A stretch of DNA of 20,349 nucleotides from Pseudomonadota bacterium (GCA_023454395.1 JAEYFY010000433.1:1-20349); one strand, 5' to 3'; numbered from the stretch's first letter, positions 7,601-14,150 are shown. Notes: generated by a model not told the origin, from the sequence alone. A program made the numbers and translations.

Positions 7601-10558
7601 CTTTAATGTCGGATCAATCGCAATAAAATTGAGGTTGCGCTGTGCATTTTGATTAATATAGTCAAGCGTTCCATCTGCTTTTACGCCAACCAGATAATCA
7701 TGAGGAGATACCATAACGCGCGCAGCAGCCGTCACAGAACGACCACTCCCAGCATCAAACGCTTCAGAAATAAGTTGTAATTGATAAGTAGCATCATCAT
7801 ATGATGTTAACCCCAAATCAATTTCAGCCAGCCCTTCTGCATTTGTTGTTGTTTCTTCTAAATCAGTTTCAAAACTGTCGTGATTACGACGGTTTTCATA
7901 AAATCGATAATCAGAATAACGTGAAAAATTAGGATAAATTGGTCTTAAGGTTAATTTGGAAACAACGCGCCTATCTTGTGCTGGAGTGCCAAATAAATTT
8001 TGTACATCAATTGAAGCTTTTAATTCAGAAGGTGTCACCCATCCTTGTTGTCTATCTGGCGTCAGATTAAGTGCAACTTTAAGCAAGTCTGGCTCAAACT
8101 CTTTAACCACAATTGTTGTACTGCCTAATAAACTGGCATCTTCATTATTTTTACCTACTAAATAGAGATAGATATTCCAATCTCCAGTAGGCGAGTTTTC
8201 TGATGTGGTATAGCTTAATTCGTTAAAACCAAACTCGTTTAATACCATAGATTGATTTAACATCAATGTATTACGAGGATCTCGAATTTCAACGCGTAAA
8301 GGTATTCCTTCAAGAGCTGTTTTCCAGTCAAAAGTACGTGTAATTAAACCGATATTGAAAGTTTCACCCGGTCGATAAACGCCTCTATCAGAAAATAAGA
8401 AGCTATCGAGAGTACGAGGATCTCTTGGGGTGTCATCACCGAAGATATCAAAACGAGATAGGCTAAGTTGCCTATCGTAATAAGCATTTGTAGGTAAAAA
8501 TGAAATATCGCCATCTTTTTCAACTAAAAAGAGAACCGCTGTCTGCTCATTTCTAAAATCTTTAAGGTTAGGGAAAGCGACATGACCATCAGTACTTGTC
8601 ATTTTACTCAGTAACGTTGTTCCGTTTTTAGCAATCACTGAGACTTTAGCTTCACTAACAGGCGCACCGTTATAAATAGATTGTACGAAAACATCTCGAG
8701 AACCATCAATTGATGATTTAGCAATAATCCCTAAATCTGTGACAACAACAAAGCGTGTATCAGAAATTTCTTCATCTTCGTCATCTTCATAATACTCGTC
8801 GTCTTCATCGTCTGTTCTTGAGGCTTTATCCGGGTCCCATGAAGTCAGTTTTAATAAAAATATTCCACGCTTAGTATTAGGATCAGTAGATAAATAGCGA
8901 CTTAAATCAATCCCTTTATATTGAATTTCACCTTTATTTTCATTATTCAGTGCTGTTTGATAAGTAAAGTGTTCCGTGAAATATTCATCATTAAGGCGAT
9001 CAAATCGTGTTGAAGTAAAATATTTATCTTTAAAGGAAACGATGTGTTGTAACTGGCTTGGAATAACTCGTTTTATATCAAGTTGTAGCCCAGGCAAATT
9101 ACGAGCAGAAACAGTGATCTGCTTGTCACCCGTCATGGACAGCAAAGCACCTTCAGAAACAAAGTTCAGCATTTGCGGATAGTCAGGCACACTGACGATT
9201 TGGTAGCGATCTTCTTTTAATTGGTATCCGCCAACAGACATTATCCCGCTTGGAATTTTAACCAATATGTGGCGATAAGCTGGCGCATTGTATTTAAAAG
9301 CAAAAGTGGCTTGATTTTCTTGCTCATTATCATTCATCTCAAGTGTTAACTTCTCTGACTGAGCAAGAATAGTTTTACTGACATCATTCAGGTTCCAATC
9401 ATAATAATCGTCTTCATCTTGGCGAATGTCAGTATTTTCTAATTCCAAATTATGTTGAGGTAATAACCACGCAGAAACTTCATTTTTTATCTCTTTCTCA
9501 TTTAATTCATCACTTAATGAAATGATAAGTACCCGCGCATCTTTTCCATTTTCAGACTCAACCAGTTCACTCTCTATATTTGAAACATTAAGGCTGTATA
9601 GACTTGGGATCTCAACATGATAGGTTTTTTCTTTTGCTGTTGTATTAGCGGTTACTGTCGTAGCAATACCCGGTTCAATTTTAAGAAAGACCTTGCTATT
9701 AATATCTTTTAGCGCTAATTGCTCTGAGTGAACCCAAGCCGTTAGTTTTTTATTATCGTAATTAATGACATATTTCAGCTTTTCATTATCACCATATTTC
9801 ATTGAAAGGCGTTTTTCAAAACTCTGAATATCGACAGGAGCGTTAAAAGAGATCTTGATTATGGCATGTTTTTGAGATGGATTTTGAGGGTCTTGATAAA
9901 ACTCACTATTTCCTAAACTGTAATCGAAAGAGGTTGTTTTAAATTCATACTTATTTGATTTTAATGAAAATTGTGGTGCTAACAATTTAGTTTCATCAAG
10001 CTGGATTTTATATTCACTGCCCATAGCAAAAGGCTTTTTGGCTGTAAAAACAAGGGTTGAACCATTTTGCCACCGCCAGTTACCTTCAATTGCTGGTGTT
10101 AATGTCACACCTTCAGTTACCTCTTTATCAATAAGCGTAATAGGTGCTGCAGACCGAGAAAAAGATAAAATGATTTTCTGTGATTGAGGGTTATCATTTG
10201 CATAATCGATTTGTACTGGACCAATAAGTTTTACATTAACATTTTGTACAACGATGGGAGCTACATCGATAGGAACGGGTCGATTGAGATAACTGTGATA
10301 ACCGTAATAACTGCCAAATGACGCAATAATCAGAAAAATAATAGCAGTTAATGTAGTTTTAGGGTGACCGACTACACCATTTTCAATCTTTCGTAAGTGG
10401 CGGGTAACAAAGTCTATCCAAACAGGCGTACTCCATTGTATTTTCCCTATAAATGGGCTAAGTATCTTCTCTAAAAGACGTATACAAAAAACAATGATCC
10501 CCCCAAATAAACGGAGCAGTTTAAAAGGGAGGGAAAGTAAAAAACGTAGTACGTCCAT
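4613..10558 (-). CDS. yfhM: Bacterial alpha-2-macroglobulin, membrane-anchored, thioester type
   Basis: Large periplasmic protease inhibitor of 1981 residues. The family traps a protease when it cuts the bait region, then binds it through an internal thioester. The thioester motif is intact: CSEQ at residues 1502-1505 in the context YPYNCSEQITS (bases 6044-6055). Other landmarks are DRGVYRPGE near residue 725, a probable bait stretch near 1255-1285 (SAPGGDAGEG to FKRKKEEP) just before YWSG, and the C-terminal block FSIPPAFAEAMYDREIQA. Unlike E. coli YfhM (about 1653 residues, a lipoprotein), there is no lipobox. The first 65 residues are basic and amphipathic, then a membrane helix spans about 68-90, so the anchor is in the inner membrane with the body outside. 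A loop at 583-597 is almost all Asp/Glu. The ATG has AGGA 8 bases upstream. pbpC follows immediately. Confidence 0.93.
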   Translation of the reverse strand: MDVLRFLLSLPFKLLRLFGGIIVFCIRLLEKILSPFIGKIQWSTPVWIDFVTRHLRKIENGVVGHPKTTLTAIIFLIIASFGSYYGYHSYLNRPVPIDVAPIVVQNVNVKLIGPVQIDYANDNPQSQKIILSFSRSAAPITLIDKEVTEGVTLTPAIEGNWRWQNGSTLVFTAKKPFAMGSEYKIQLDETKLLAPQFSLKSNKYEFKTTSFDYSLGNSEFYQDPQNPSQKHAIIKISFNAPVDIQSFEKRLSMKYGDNEKLKYVINYDNKKLTAWVHSEQLALKDINSKVFLKIEPGIATTVTANTTAKEKTYHVEIPSLYSLNVSNIESELVESENGKDARVLIISLSDELNEKEIKNEVSAWLLPQHNLELENTDIRQDEDDYYDWNLNDVSKTILAQSEKLTLEMNDNEQENQATFAFKYNAPAYRHILVKIPSGIMSVGGYQLKEDRYQIVSVPDYPQMLNFVSEGALLSMTGDKQITVSARNLPGLQLDIKRVIPSQLQHIVSFKDKYFTSTRFDRLNDEYFTEHFTYQTALNNENKGEIQYKGIDLSRYLSTDPNTKRGIFLLKLTSWDPDKASRTDDEDDEYYEDDEDEEISDTRFVVVTDLGIIAKSSIDGSRDVFVQSIYNGAPVSEAKVSVIAKNGTTLLSKMTSTDGHVAFPNLKDFRNEQTAVLFLVEKDGDISFLPTNAYYDRQLSLSRFDIFGDDTPRDPRTLDSFLFSDRGVYRPGETFNIGLITRTFDWKTALEGIPLRVEIRDPRNTLMLNQSMVLNEFGFNELSYTTSENSPTGDWNIYLYLVGKNNEDASLLGSTTIVVKEFEPDLLKVALNLTPDRQQGWVTPSELKASIDVQNLFGTPAQDRRVVSKLTLRPIYPNFSRYSDYRFYENRRNHDSFETDLEETTTNAEGLAEIDLGLTSYDDATYQLQLISEAFDAGSGRSVTAAARVMVSPHDYLVGVKADGTLDYINQNAQRNLNFIAIDPTLKQIAQEALTLERYEQKYLSILTRQDSGVYKYQSKLKEVFIDDVPLSIDEKGSSFALETQTPGNFVLLVKNKEGSVLNRINYTVAGNANVTRSLDREAELQLTLNKDTYKAGEEIEIAINAPYIGSGIITIEKDKIYHWQWFTSSTTNSVQKIRVPAQLEGNGYINVQFVRDINSDEIFMSPLSYGVVPFKVSRENFQAPIELESPDVIKPGDTLPITVKTDTAQQVAVFAVDEGILQVARYKLKDPLDYFFRKRSLEVETTQILDLILPEFSKMMSLASAPGGDAGEGVDLYLNPFKRKKEEPVAYWSGITKVDGEAVFNYKVPEYFNGKIRIMAVSVTPNRIGNTQRYTTVRDDFVLSPHIPTTVAPNDEFDVTLGIANNLTDLNGVATKLDVTITPEPQLEVIGQSSYQLELGEKKETVVSFRLKAKSQLGNGAITFSVSAEGKVTQRTVDLSIRPASAYRTQSSLGRMDGKEQSVTYIRQMYDEYAQRDARVSYSPLVLSSALAQYLANYPYNCSEQITSQAIPLLFHQRNPEMKAIYSQDKIRTQLEQTMATLLTRQNGQGAIGTWRSTPSTDPFVTLYVVQFLLEAQEANYPVSETLLRSSNEYLTKLAVNTGLNNQDELRMRAFAVYLLTRQGKVTTGEIAAIQTRMQKNYPKTWQSDLGALYLAASYKMLKMDKQADELLKPTWQELSKAYSKAWWSHNYLDPLIQDSTRLYLIVTHFPEKAKDIPPQLLENMVRSFKEERYTTQSSAMSILALEHYTQQIQNMTTPTQPLTVSVKSGENPPVVISSMTNATAIGQFKAGIKEILFNNPTNNAAWYVVTQSGFDSEQPKEALSRGLEISRDYVNEKGEVVNSATLGEKLYVHIKIRANAKQGVNNVVLVDLLPGGFEVVQQLIEDESNPDVEWLSPTGAKGTRWSPEYSDIREDRVIIYGTATQQVQEFVYQIKATNSGIFSIPPAFAEAMYDREIQALAIGKGAMTVNKPMQNNGNIK

Positions 10559-10577
10559 ATAGATAGTCCTATATTAC

Positions 10578-10605
10578 ACTGATAGAAACACATTTTCTTA
10601 TCAGT
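10578..10605 (-). promoter_or_regulatory. Stem-loop just upstream of the macroglobulin gene
   Basis: ACTGATA and TATCAGT arms extend inward by GAAA/TTTC across a one-base bulge, leaving a CACAT loop (11 paired bases). It sits 20 to 47 bases ahead of the start codon, just before the AGGA ribosome-binding site, and has no T run, so it is not a terminator. It could be an operator or a leader hairpin affecting translation or mRNA stability. Confidence 0.4.
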
Positions 10606-10855
10606 AAAATTAAGCCAAAGAACAAAATAAATAGCGCAACTATAATAAAGAATAAAGTAGAGTTTTAAAGTAATAATGAATACTTACCATTAACTTATAA
10701 TTTTATTATATAAAGATAGATTACATTCTTAATGTTTTTTTCCTAGCACTCCACTCTATTTCAAGATTCTTCTGAGTATTAGTTTGGATCATCTTTTTCT
10801 AATAATCATTTAATGTTTAATTAAACACAGTAAAAAAGATAATTTTTGCGAGAAG
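10606..10855. other. AT-rich gene-free stretch upstream of the macroglobulin gene
   Basis: No reading frame of coding character is seen on either strand. The stretch should hold the minus-strand promoter of the macroglobulin/pbpC operon, but no -35/-10 pair stands out from the AT-rich background. The one distinct element is a perfect 14-bp palindrome, TGTTTAATTAAACA at 10814-10827, about 256 bases upstream of the macroglobulin start. It might be a regulator site. Confidence 0.4.
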
Positions 10856-10878
10856 AATCGCACTATTAAAGTGCGATT
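10856..10878 (-). terminator. Hairpin terminator after the DUF3829 lipoprotein gene
   Basis: A perfect 9-bp stem (AATCGCACT at 10856-10864 with AGTGCGATT at 10870-10878) encloses a 5-base loop, 22 bases beyond the lipoprotein stop on the minus strand. The following T run is interrupted (TTCTTCTCG), so strength is uncertain. Confidence 0.6.
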
Positions 10879-10899
10879 TACATTTTTATAGCCTAAATA

Positions 10900-12030
10900 T
10901 TACTTCGCTATTAGAGAATTATAATTCTCTATCAAATATTTATATTTATTTGAAATCGTATTAATGCTACCTGATATATCTTTATTCTCATTGAGTTTTT
11001 TCTCTAATACTTTTAACTCAATAACAAGCTGTTGATATAATTTTAAATACTCTTTAACCGAATAATCAGTACCTTTCATATTTTCTTTATTCAGCAATGC
11101 TTCATCACCAAATACTTTTTCTAGTTCAATTGACTGTGCTTCAATTTTGATAATTGCAGCAGAGAGTGCAGCCACATCAATTTTATCGAGATTTATTGAA
11201 TCAAGCGTATTGGTTACTGTATCCAACGATTGCATAATTTGATAGCGAACAACCAAGCCTTCTTTTTTCACTAATTCAAGCTCTTCAATATGCATTGCCT
11301 GATAATAATTTTCATATGCTTCAGCGGCTTTTTCTTTCTCATCGATTAGTTTGGCATAAGCATTTTTCACATCTTCATACAAAGTATTGGCTTGTGCAAA
11401 ATCATCTAAACGATAAGTTTCTTTTACAACTAGATAATCGCCCAACTTCAGCAGTTTCTGATATAAATCAACATAACTTTCACCATAAGCATTACCCACA
11501 GCGTCTAATTCTGGGAGCGTAGGAGAAAATGTTTTCATAAATTCAAAAGACTCTTGAGCACGTTCTGCACCAGATTCACTTAAATGCATAGAGAAAGCGC
11601 TTCTTACTGACATAATAGAACTACTGGCTTTCATTCTCTTTATTTGATCAGTTTCAGTCTCAAGCACTTTAAAAGGTGTGATATCAATTGTTTTACCTTT
11701 GTCAGAACTTAAATTTTCTAGGATATTTTTGGTATTATCTAAAAGATTAACGTTAATTGTGCCTGAAATTCTGCCCGTTTTTTTCTGTATAATAGTGCCA
11801 AAATCTTCATTAAAAGTTGCTAACCACAAATTACCTTTTTCAATTTTTTGACTAAATGTAGCTTCATCAGATTGAGTATTTTTTGGATCAGGCTTAGATT
11901 GTGTTATTTGCTCTGTTTTATTTTTATCTTGCGAAGGTGTTCCTGTATTCGAATTTTCATTTGAATTATCACAACCTACTGCTGATATTAATAAAAGACT
12001 TATTATCGATGCCAATATGCTCTTTTTCAT
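10900..12030 (-). CDS. DUF3829 (YiiG-like) lipoprotein, predicted inner-membrane
   Basis: Product of 376 residues. The N-terminus MKKSILASIISLLLISAVGC is a lipoprotein signal peptide with lipidated Cys20. Asp at +2 followed by Asn at +3 is the classical Lol-avoidance signal, so the protein should remain in the inner membrane facing the periplasm. After a low-complexity linker rich in Asn, Lys, Gln and Thr (about 21-60), the rest looks mainly alpha-helical with long charged helices. Its length and pattern fit the DUF3829 family that includes E. coli YiiG (about 351 residues), whose function is unknown. The family assignment is from memory of this pattern and is moderately sure. The start is well supported by GAGGG 3 bases upstream of the ATG. 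The gene seems monocistronic, with its own terminator. Confidence 0.82.
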   Translation of the reverse strand: MKKSILASIISLLLISAVGCDNSNENSNTGTPSQDKNKTEQITQSKPDPKNTQSDEATFSQKIEKGNLWLATFNEDFGTIIQKKTGRISGTINVNLLDNTKNILENLSSDKGKTIDITPFKVLETETDQIKRMKASSSIMSVRSAFSMHLSESGAERAQESFEFMKTFSPTLPELDAVGNAYGESYVDLYQKLLKLGDYLVVKETYRLDDFAQANTLYEDVKNAYAKLIDEKEKAAEAYENYYQAMHIEELELVKKEGLVVRYQIMQSLDTVTNTLDSINLDKIDVAALSAAIIKIEAQSIELEKVFGDEALLNKENMKGTDYSVKEYLKLYQQLVIELKVLEKKLNENKDISGSINTISNKYKYLIENYNSLIAK

Positions 12031-12130
12031 AATCCCTCATTATATTATTAAGTAATCAACTCAATATAAACTATAATGAGTTTAATAATTAATGACTATT
12101 GTTTATTAAATTAATTTTAAGCATTGCAAT

Positions 12131-12151
12131 AATACTCTTTATAAGAGTATT
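12131..12151. repeat. Perfect short hairpin upstream of the DUF3829 gene
   Basis: AATACTCTT and AAGAGTATT form a perfect 9-bp stem with a 3-base loop, about 100 bases ahead of the lipoprotein start. It has no T run on the minus strand. It lies in a gene-free 205-base stretch (12031-12235) that otherwise shows only AT-rich sequence. Confidence 0.4.
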
Positions 12152-12214
12152 AAAAGTTAATTGGCAGGTGTATTTACTTAAATATAATTTTATATATTTA
12201 TAAATATTTTTTAA

Positions 12215-12241
12215 AGCTAATATAGATACTCTATATTAGCT
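12215..12241 (-). terminator. Hairpin overlapping the fic-fragment stop codon
   Basis: A perfect 12-bp stem (AGCTAATATAGA at 12215-12226 with TCTATATTAGCT at 12230-12241) has a 3-base loop. The stop codon of the fic fragment (12236-12238) lies within it, and TTTAAAAAATATTT follows on the minus strand. It is probably the old terminator of that gene. Confidence 0.6.
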
Positions 12242-12523
12242 ATTTTCAATTCCTTCTTTTAACGCTTGGGCGATAAGCTTTAATATAAAATCAATAAAAC
12301 AGGTGCTATCACTTAATTTGTCAGCTTCACCCAATACTCGATAATAATCATCTTGATGTTGCTGGATAAGTGTTTCAACAGGCAACCAAGCTAACTCAGC
12401 ACGCCATTTACTTAAAATAACAGATTGCCATAATCGCCCCATACGACCATTTCCATCAGAAAATGGATGAATAAATTCTAATTCATAATATTTATTATTG
12501 ATAAAAATATGACTGGCTTGTTT
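12236..12523 (-). pseudogene. fic/Fido gene remnant, C-terminal part only
   Basis: The frame is closed by a TAA at 12524-12526 and then runs open for 95 codons. It contains the complete Fic active-site motif HPFSDGNGR (bases 12443-12469), preceded by YYELEFI and followed by MGRLWQSVILSKW and WLPVETLI. This is the sequence order of the Fic subfamily that AMPylates or otherwise nucleotidylates proteins. An intact protein of this type has well over 100 further residues before the motif, including the Fic flap, and these are absent. The first in-frame ATG (12440-12442) falls after the motif, so any product would be inactive. The sequence upstream of 12524 does not resemble the missing half in any frame I translated. 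The gene therefore seems truncated by deletion or insertion, rather than frameshifted. Confidence 0.8.
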
Positions 12524-12595
12524 TTATCTAATTATCCATAAGATACCTTATTACTCTTACATACTCTTGATTTTTTCACACGCCTTAAAAACTGA

Positions 12596-12694
12596 AAAAC
12601 ACGAGCTGACTATTTTTATGCGAGTTATACCGTAAAAGAAATGGTTTCTTTATGTTACGCACTTAAATATCGAGTACAGCTAAGTAACAAGTGA
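12596..12694 (+). other. Short coding-like remnant, unrecognised
   Basis: Between TGA at 12593-12595 and TGA at 12692-12694 runs a 32-codon frame with a balanced, protein-like composition; it includes ASYTVKEMVSLCYALKYRVQ. There is no plausible start codon with a ribosome-binding site. It may be the tail of a gene whose front was lost where the neighbouring fic gene was truncated, or it may be chance. I cannot assign a family. Confidence 0.25.
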
Positions 12695-12733
12695 ATCTAT
12701 TTCTTGAAAAAGTCTAGGAGAATATATAAGTAT

Positions 12734-12799
12734 ATGACTAGTACGAATGAACGCAGTCAACTATATTTTCACAAAAAGGCTGCAATCTTAGAAGTATGA
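12734..12799 (+). CDS. Possible 21-residue leader peptide ahead of the second fic gene
   Basis: An ATG at 12734 opens a 21-codon frame (MTSTNERSQLY...ILEV) ending 10 bases before the fic start. AGGAG lies 13 bases upstream of the ATG, which is farther than usual. Class I fic toxins often have a small antitoxin gene just upstream, but this product is too short and lacks the [S/T]xxxE[G/N] motif. It may be a leader peptide, a remnant or a chance frame. Confidence 0.25.
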   Translation: MTSTNERSQLYFHKKAAILEV

Positions 12800-12809
12800 C
12801 GAGTATAAA

Positions 12810-13427
12810 ATGAATAAAAACCATGTATCTAACAGCGAAGGGAAATCTGTTGACGGCTCTGATGAAGAGGTACTGGCTAATAAGCTAGGGCTTTCAAACG
12901 TTGATGATATCAATGATGTGGAGCTTGTCCTGTTAGAAAAAATGTATCAAACCATTTTTGAAGAACAATTCCCCACAGAGCAAATTACCGTATCACTTAT
13001 CCAGCGTTGGCACCGCCAATGGCTAGGGAATGTTTACGATTGAGCAGGTAAATTACGCACAGTAAATATTAGCAAGGGTGGCTTTATGTTTGCCCCTGCG
13101 GGTCGTGTTGCAACATTACTTGCTGGATTCGAGAAAAAGTATCTAGTGAAGTACACACCCTGCACCAATATGAGCCGAGAACAAGTCATAGAAGCTATTG
13201 CAATAGTACATGTGGAATTAATTCTGATACATCCGTTTAGAGAAGGTAATGGGCGCTTATCGCGCTTACTCGCAGATGTGATGGCAGTACAAGCTGGTTT
13301 CCCGCCGTTAGACTATGAAAGTTGGACTCTACACCCCGAACAATACATTGCAGCAATCCACGCAGGGTTAAACCTTAACTATAAACCCATGAAATATTGG
13401 GTTAATGAAACCTTAAAAGAAAACTAA
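12810..13427 (+). pseudogene. Fic/DOC family gene with an in-frame TGA at a Trp codon
   Basis: One continuous frame of 205 codons, interrupted only by TGA at 13041-13043. The context is GNVYD-stop-AGKLRTVNISKGG. Fic proteins have YDWAGKxRTVNISK here, so the stop replaces Trp78 (TGG to TGA, one base). Everything else looks intact: the flap segment TVNISKGGFMFAP, and downstream ELILIHPFREGNGRLSR with the full HPFxxGNGR motif at residues 141-149. The family transfers AMP or a related group from a nucleotide to target proteins and often acts as a toxin. The upstream half ends before the active site. Reinitiation at the ATG at 13086 would give a 113-residue piece with the motif but without the flap. 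It is most likely dead, unless the TGA is read through or is a sequencing error. The codon choice looks less AT-rich than neighbouring chromosomal genes. Confidence 0.85.
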
Positions 13428-13588
13428 ATCGCAAGTTTCAAATGCCCAAACTTCTCACGCTTCGCTTTCATCTCTTCTTCAAGACGACGAGACTCCTGCC
13501 CTGTTTCAATCGCCGTAGAGGTTGCTACCGAACGAATAAGTTGAGTACGAGTTGGTTTTGTTGCTTGAATTAATTCATTTTTTTTCAT
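13424..13588 (-). CDS. Small 54-residue protein, candidate Fic antitoxin
   Basis: A complete frame too small for most gene callers, from ATG at 13586-13588 to TAG at 13424-13426. The sequence starts MKKNELIQATKPTRTQLIRS and ends REKFGHLKLAI; it is basic and looks helical. Its stop overlaps the stop of the convergent fic gene (13425-13427) tail to tail. A ribosome-binding sequence (GTGAGAC) lies just upstream and a good sigma-70-like promoter lies at 13619-13646. Fic antitoxins such as VbhA and YhfG are of similar size and block ATP placement with a helix bearing [S/T]xxxE[G/N]. Here there are two near-matches: S24-TAI-E28-T29 and S33-RRL-E37-E38. The second resembles SRRLEG in E. coli YhfG. 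Both lack the final Gly/Asn. An antitoxin role is inferred from partner, size and motif. The convergent order is unusual. Confidence 0.6.
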   Translation of the reverse strand: MKKNELIQATKPTRTQLIRSVATSTAIETGQESRRLEEEMKAKREKFGHLKLAI

Positions 13589-13618
13589 GGTAGTCTCACT
13601 TCAAACTGGCGATTGAGT

Positions 13619-13646
13619 ATTTTATCATCGTTGCTTTATATGGCAA
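13619..13646 (-). promoter_or_regulatory. Putative sigma-70 promoter of the 54-residue gene
   Basis: On the minus strand a -35 TTGCCA (13641-13646, 5 of 6 matches to consensus) is separated by 16 bases from a -10 TAAAAT (13619-13624, 5 of 6). Transcription would start near 13612, leaving a leader of about 24 bases before the ATG. Confidence 0.5.
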
Positions 13647-13756
13647 TACAGATTACTGAATACTTTCACATTGAACCCATTCATAACTCGTTTTACAGCC
13701 ATAGTAGAAAATAAAAAATACCACAACGAACTAGAATTAATTGTTATTGAATCAAA

Positions 13757-13978
13757 TCACGCTTGTACGACATCATTTAATTGTGAAATATCTGACCAAA
13801 CAAGTGTTCCCTTCGGTAACGGGGCTTCTCTAACGGTAGAAAAATGTCTTAATGTCTGTTGCGCCACAAATACACGTGAACCTATGTTTTCACCTGTATC
13901 AGATCTATCTTTATTGTTGGGTTTCATCGCCTTAATGGCTTTCGTTGATAAGGGTTTAGCTGGCTGCTTTTAGTGCAT
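13757..13978 (-). pseudogene. Tyrosine-type integrase remnant (N-terminal end)
   Basis: On the minus strand a strong ribosome-binding site (AAGG, 8 bases ahead) precedes ATG at 13976-13978, but the third codon is TAA (13970-13972). In the same frame after this stop comes KQPAKPLSTKAIKAMKPNNK followed by DRSDTGENIGSRV. This pattern, KPLS.KAI.AMKP then SDTGEN.G.RV, is that of the N-terminal arm-binding part of P4-like tyrosine recombinases. The next 40 residues (VFVAQQTLRHF... to TGA at 13757-13759) no longer look like integrase and probably lie beyond a deletion junction. The catalytic domain is missing. The remnant marks one edge of a former mobile element just upstream of mutS. Similarity is judged by eye from family knowledge, without a search. 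Confidence 0.6.
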
Positions 13979-14141
13979 AAGTGTTACCTTATTTAGTGCT
14001 GACTATAAGATAATTAAAGAGTTTTCAGAAAAAGTGCAGATTGTCATTGAGGTCTAATCAACGATACTATAGGGATTAAAATTGTTTTGCTTTCGGTCTA
14101 AAAAGATATTTGTATCATTAAAACAACAGACTGAAACCTTG

Positions 14142-14150
14142 TGATATGAT
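14142..14150 (+). promoter_or_regulatory. Putative extended -10 promoter of mutS
   Basis: TGATATGAT provides a TGn extension plus the -10 hexamer TATGAT (14145-14150), about 90 bases ahead of the mutS ATG. The -35 position at 17-18 bases spacing is poor (AACAAC), which extended -10 promoters tolerate. The rest of 13979-14241 shows no gene. Confidence 0.4.

Noticed and set aside
8976..9182. Plus-strand frames inside the macroglobulin gene (for example 7956-8165, 8976-9182)
   Set aside because: They lie opposite well-conserved coding sequence, have no ribosome-binding sites and no recognisable motifs.
13671..13973. 100-codon plus-strand frame upstream of mutS
   Set aside because: It starts at a TTG with no ribosome-binding site and shows no family pattern. 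The opposite strand of the same bases carries the integrase-like sequence, so this frame is most likely its shadow.
12544..13993. 9-base direct repeat TACCTTATT at 12544-12552 and 13985-13993 as possible att sites of the decayed element
   Set aside because: A 9-base match is expected by chance in AT-rich DNA of this length, and the right copy overlaps the integrase ribosome-binding site, which is not where an att core would lie.
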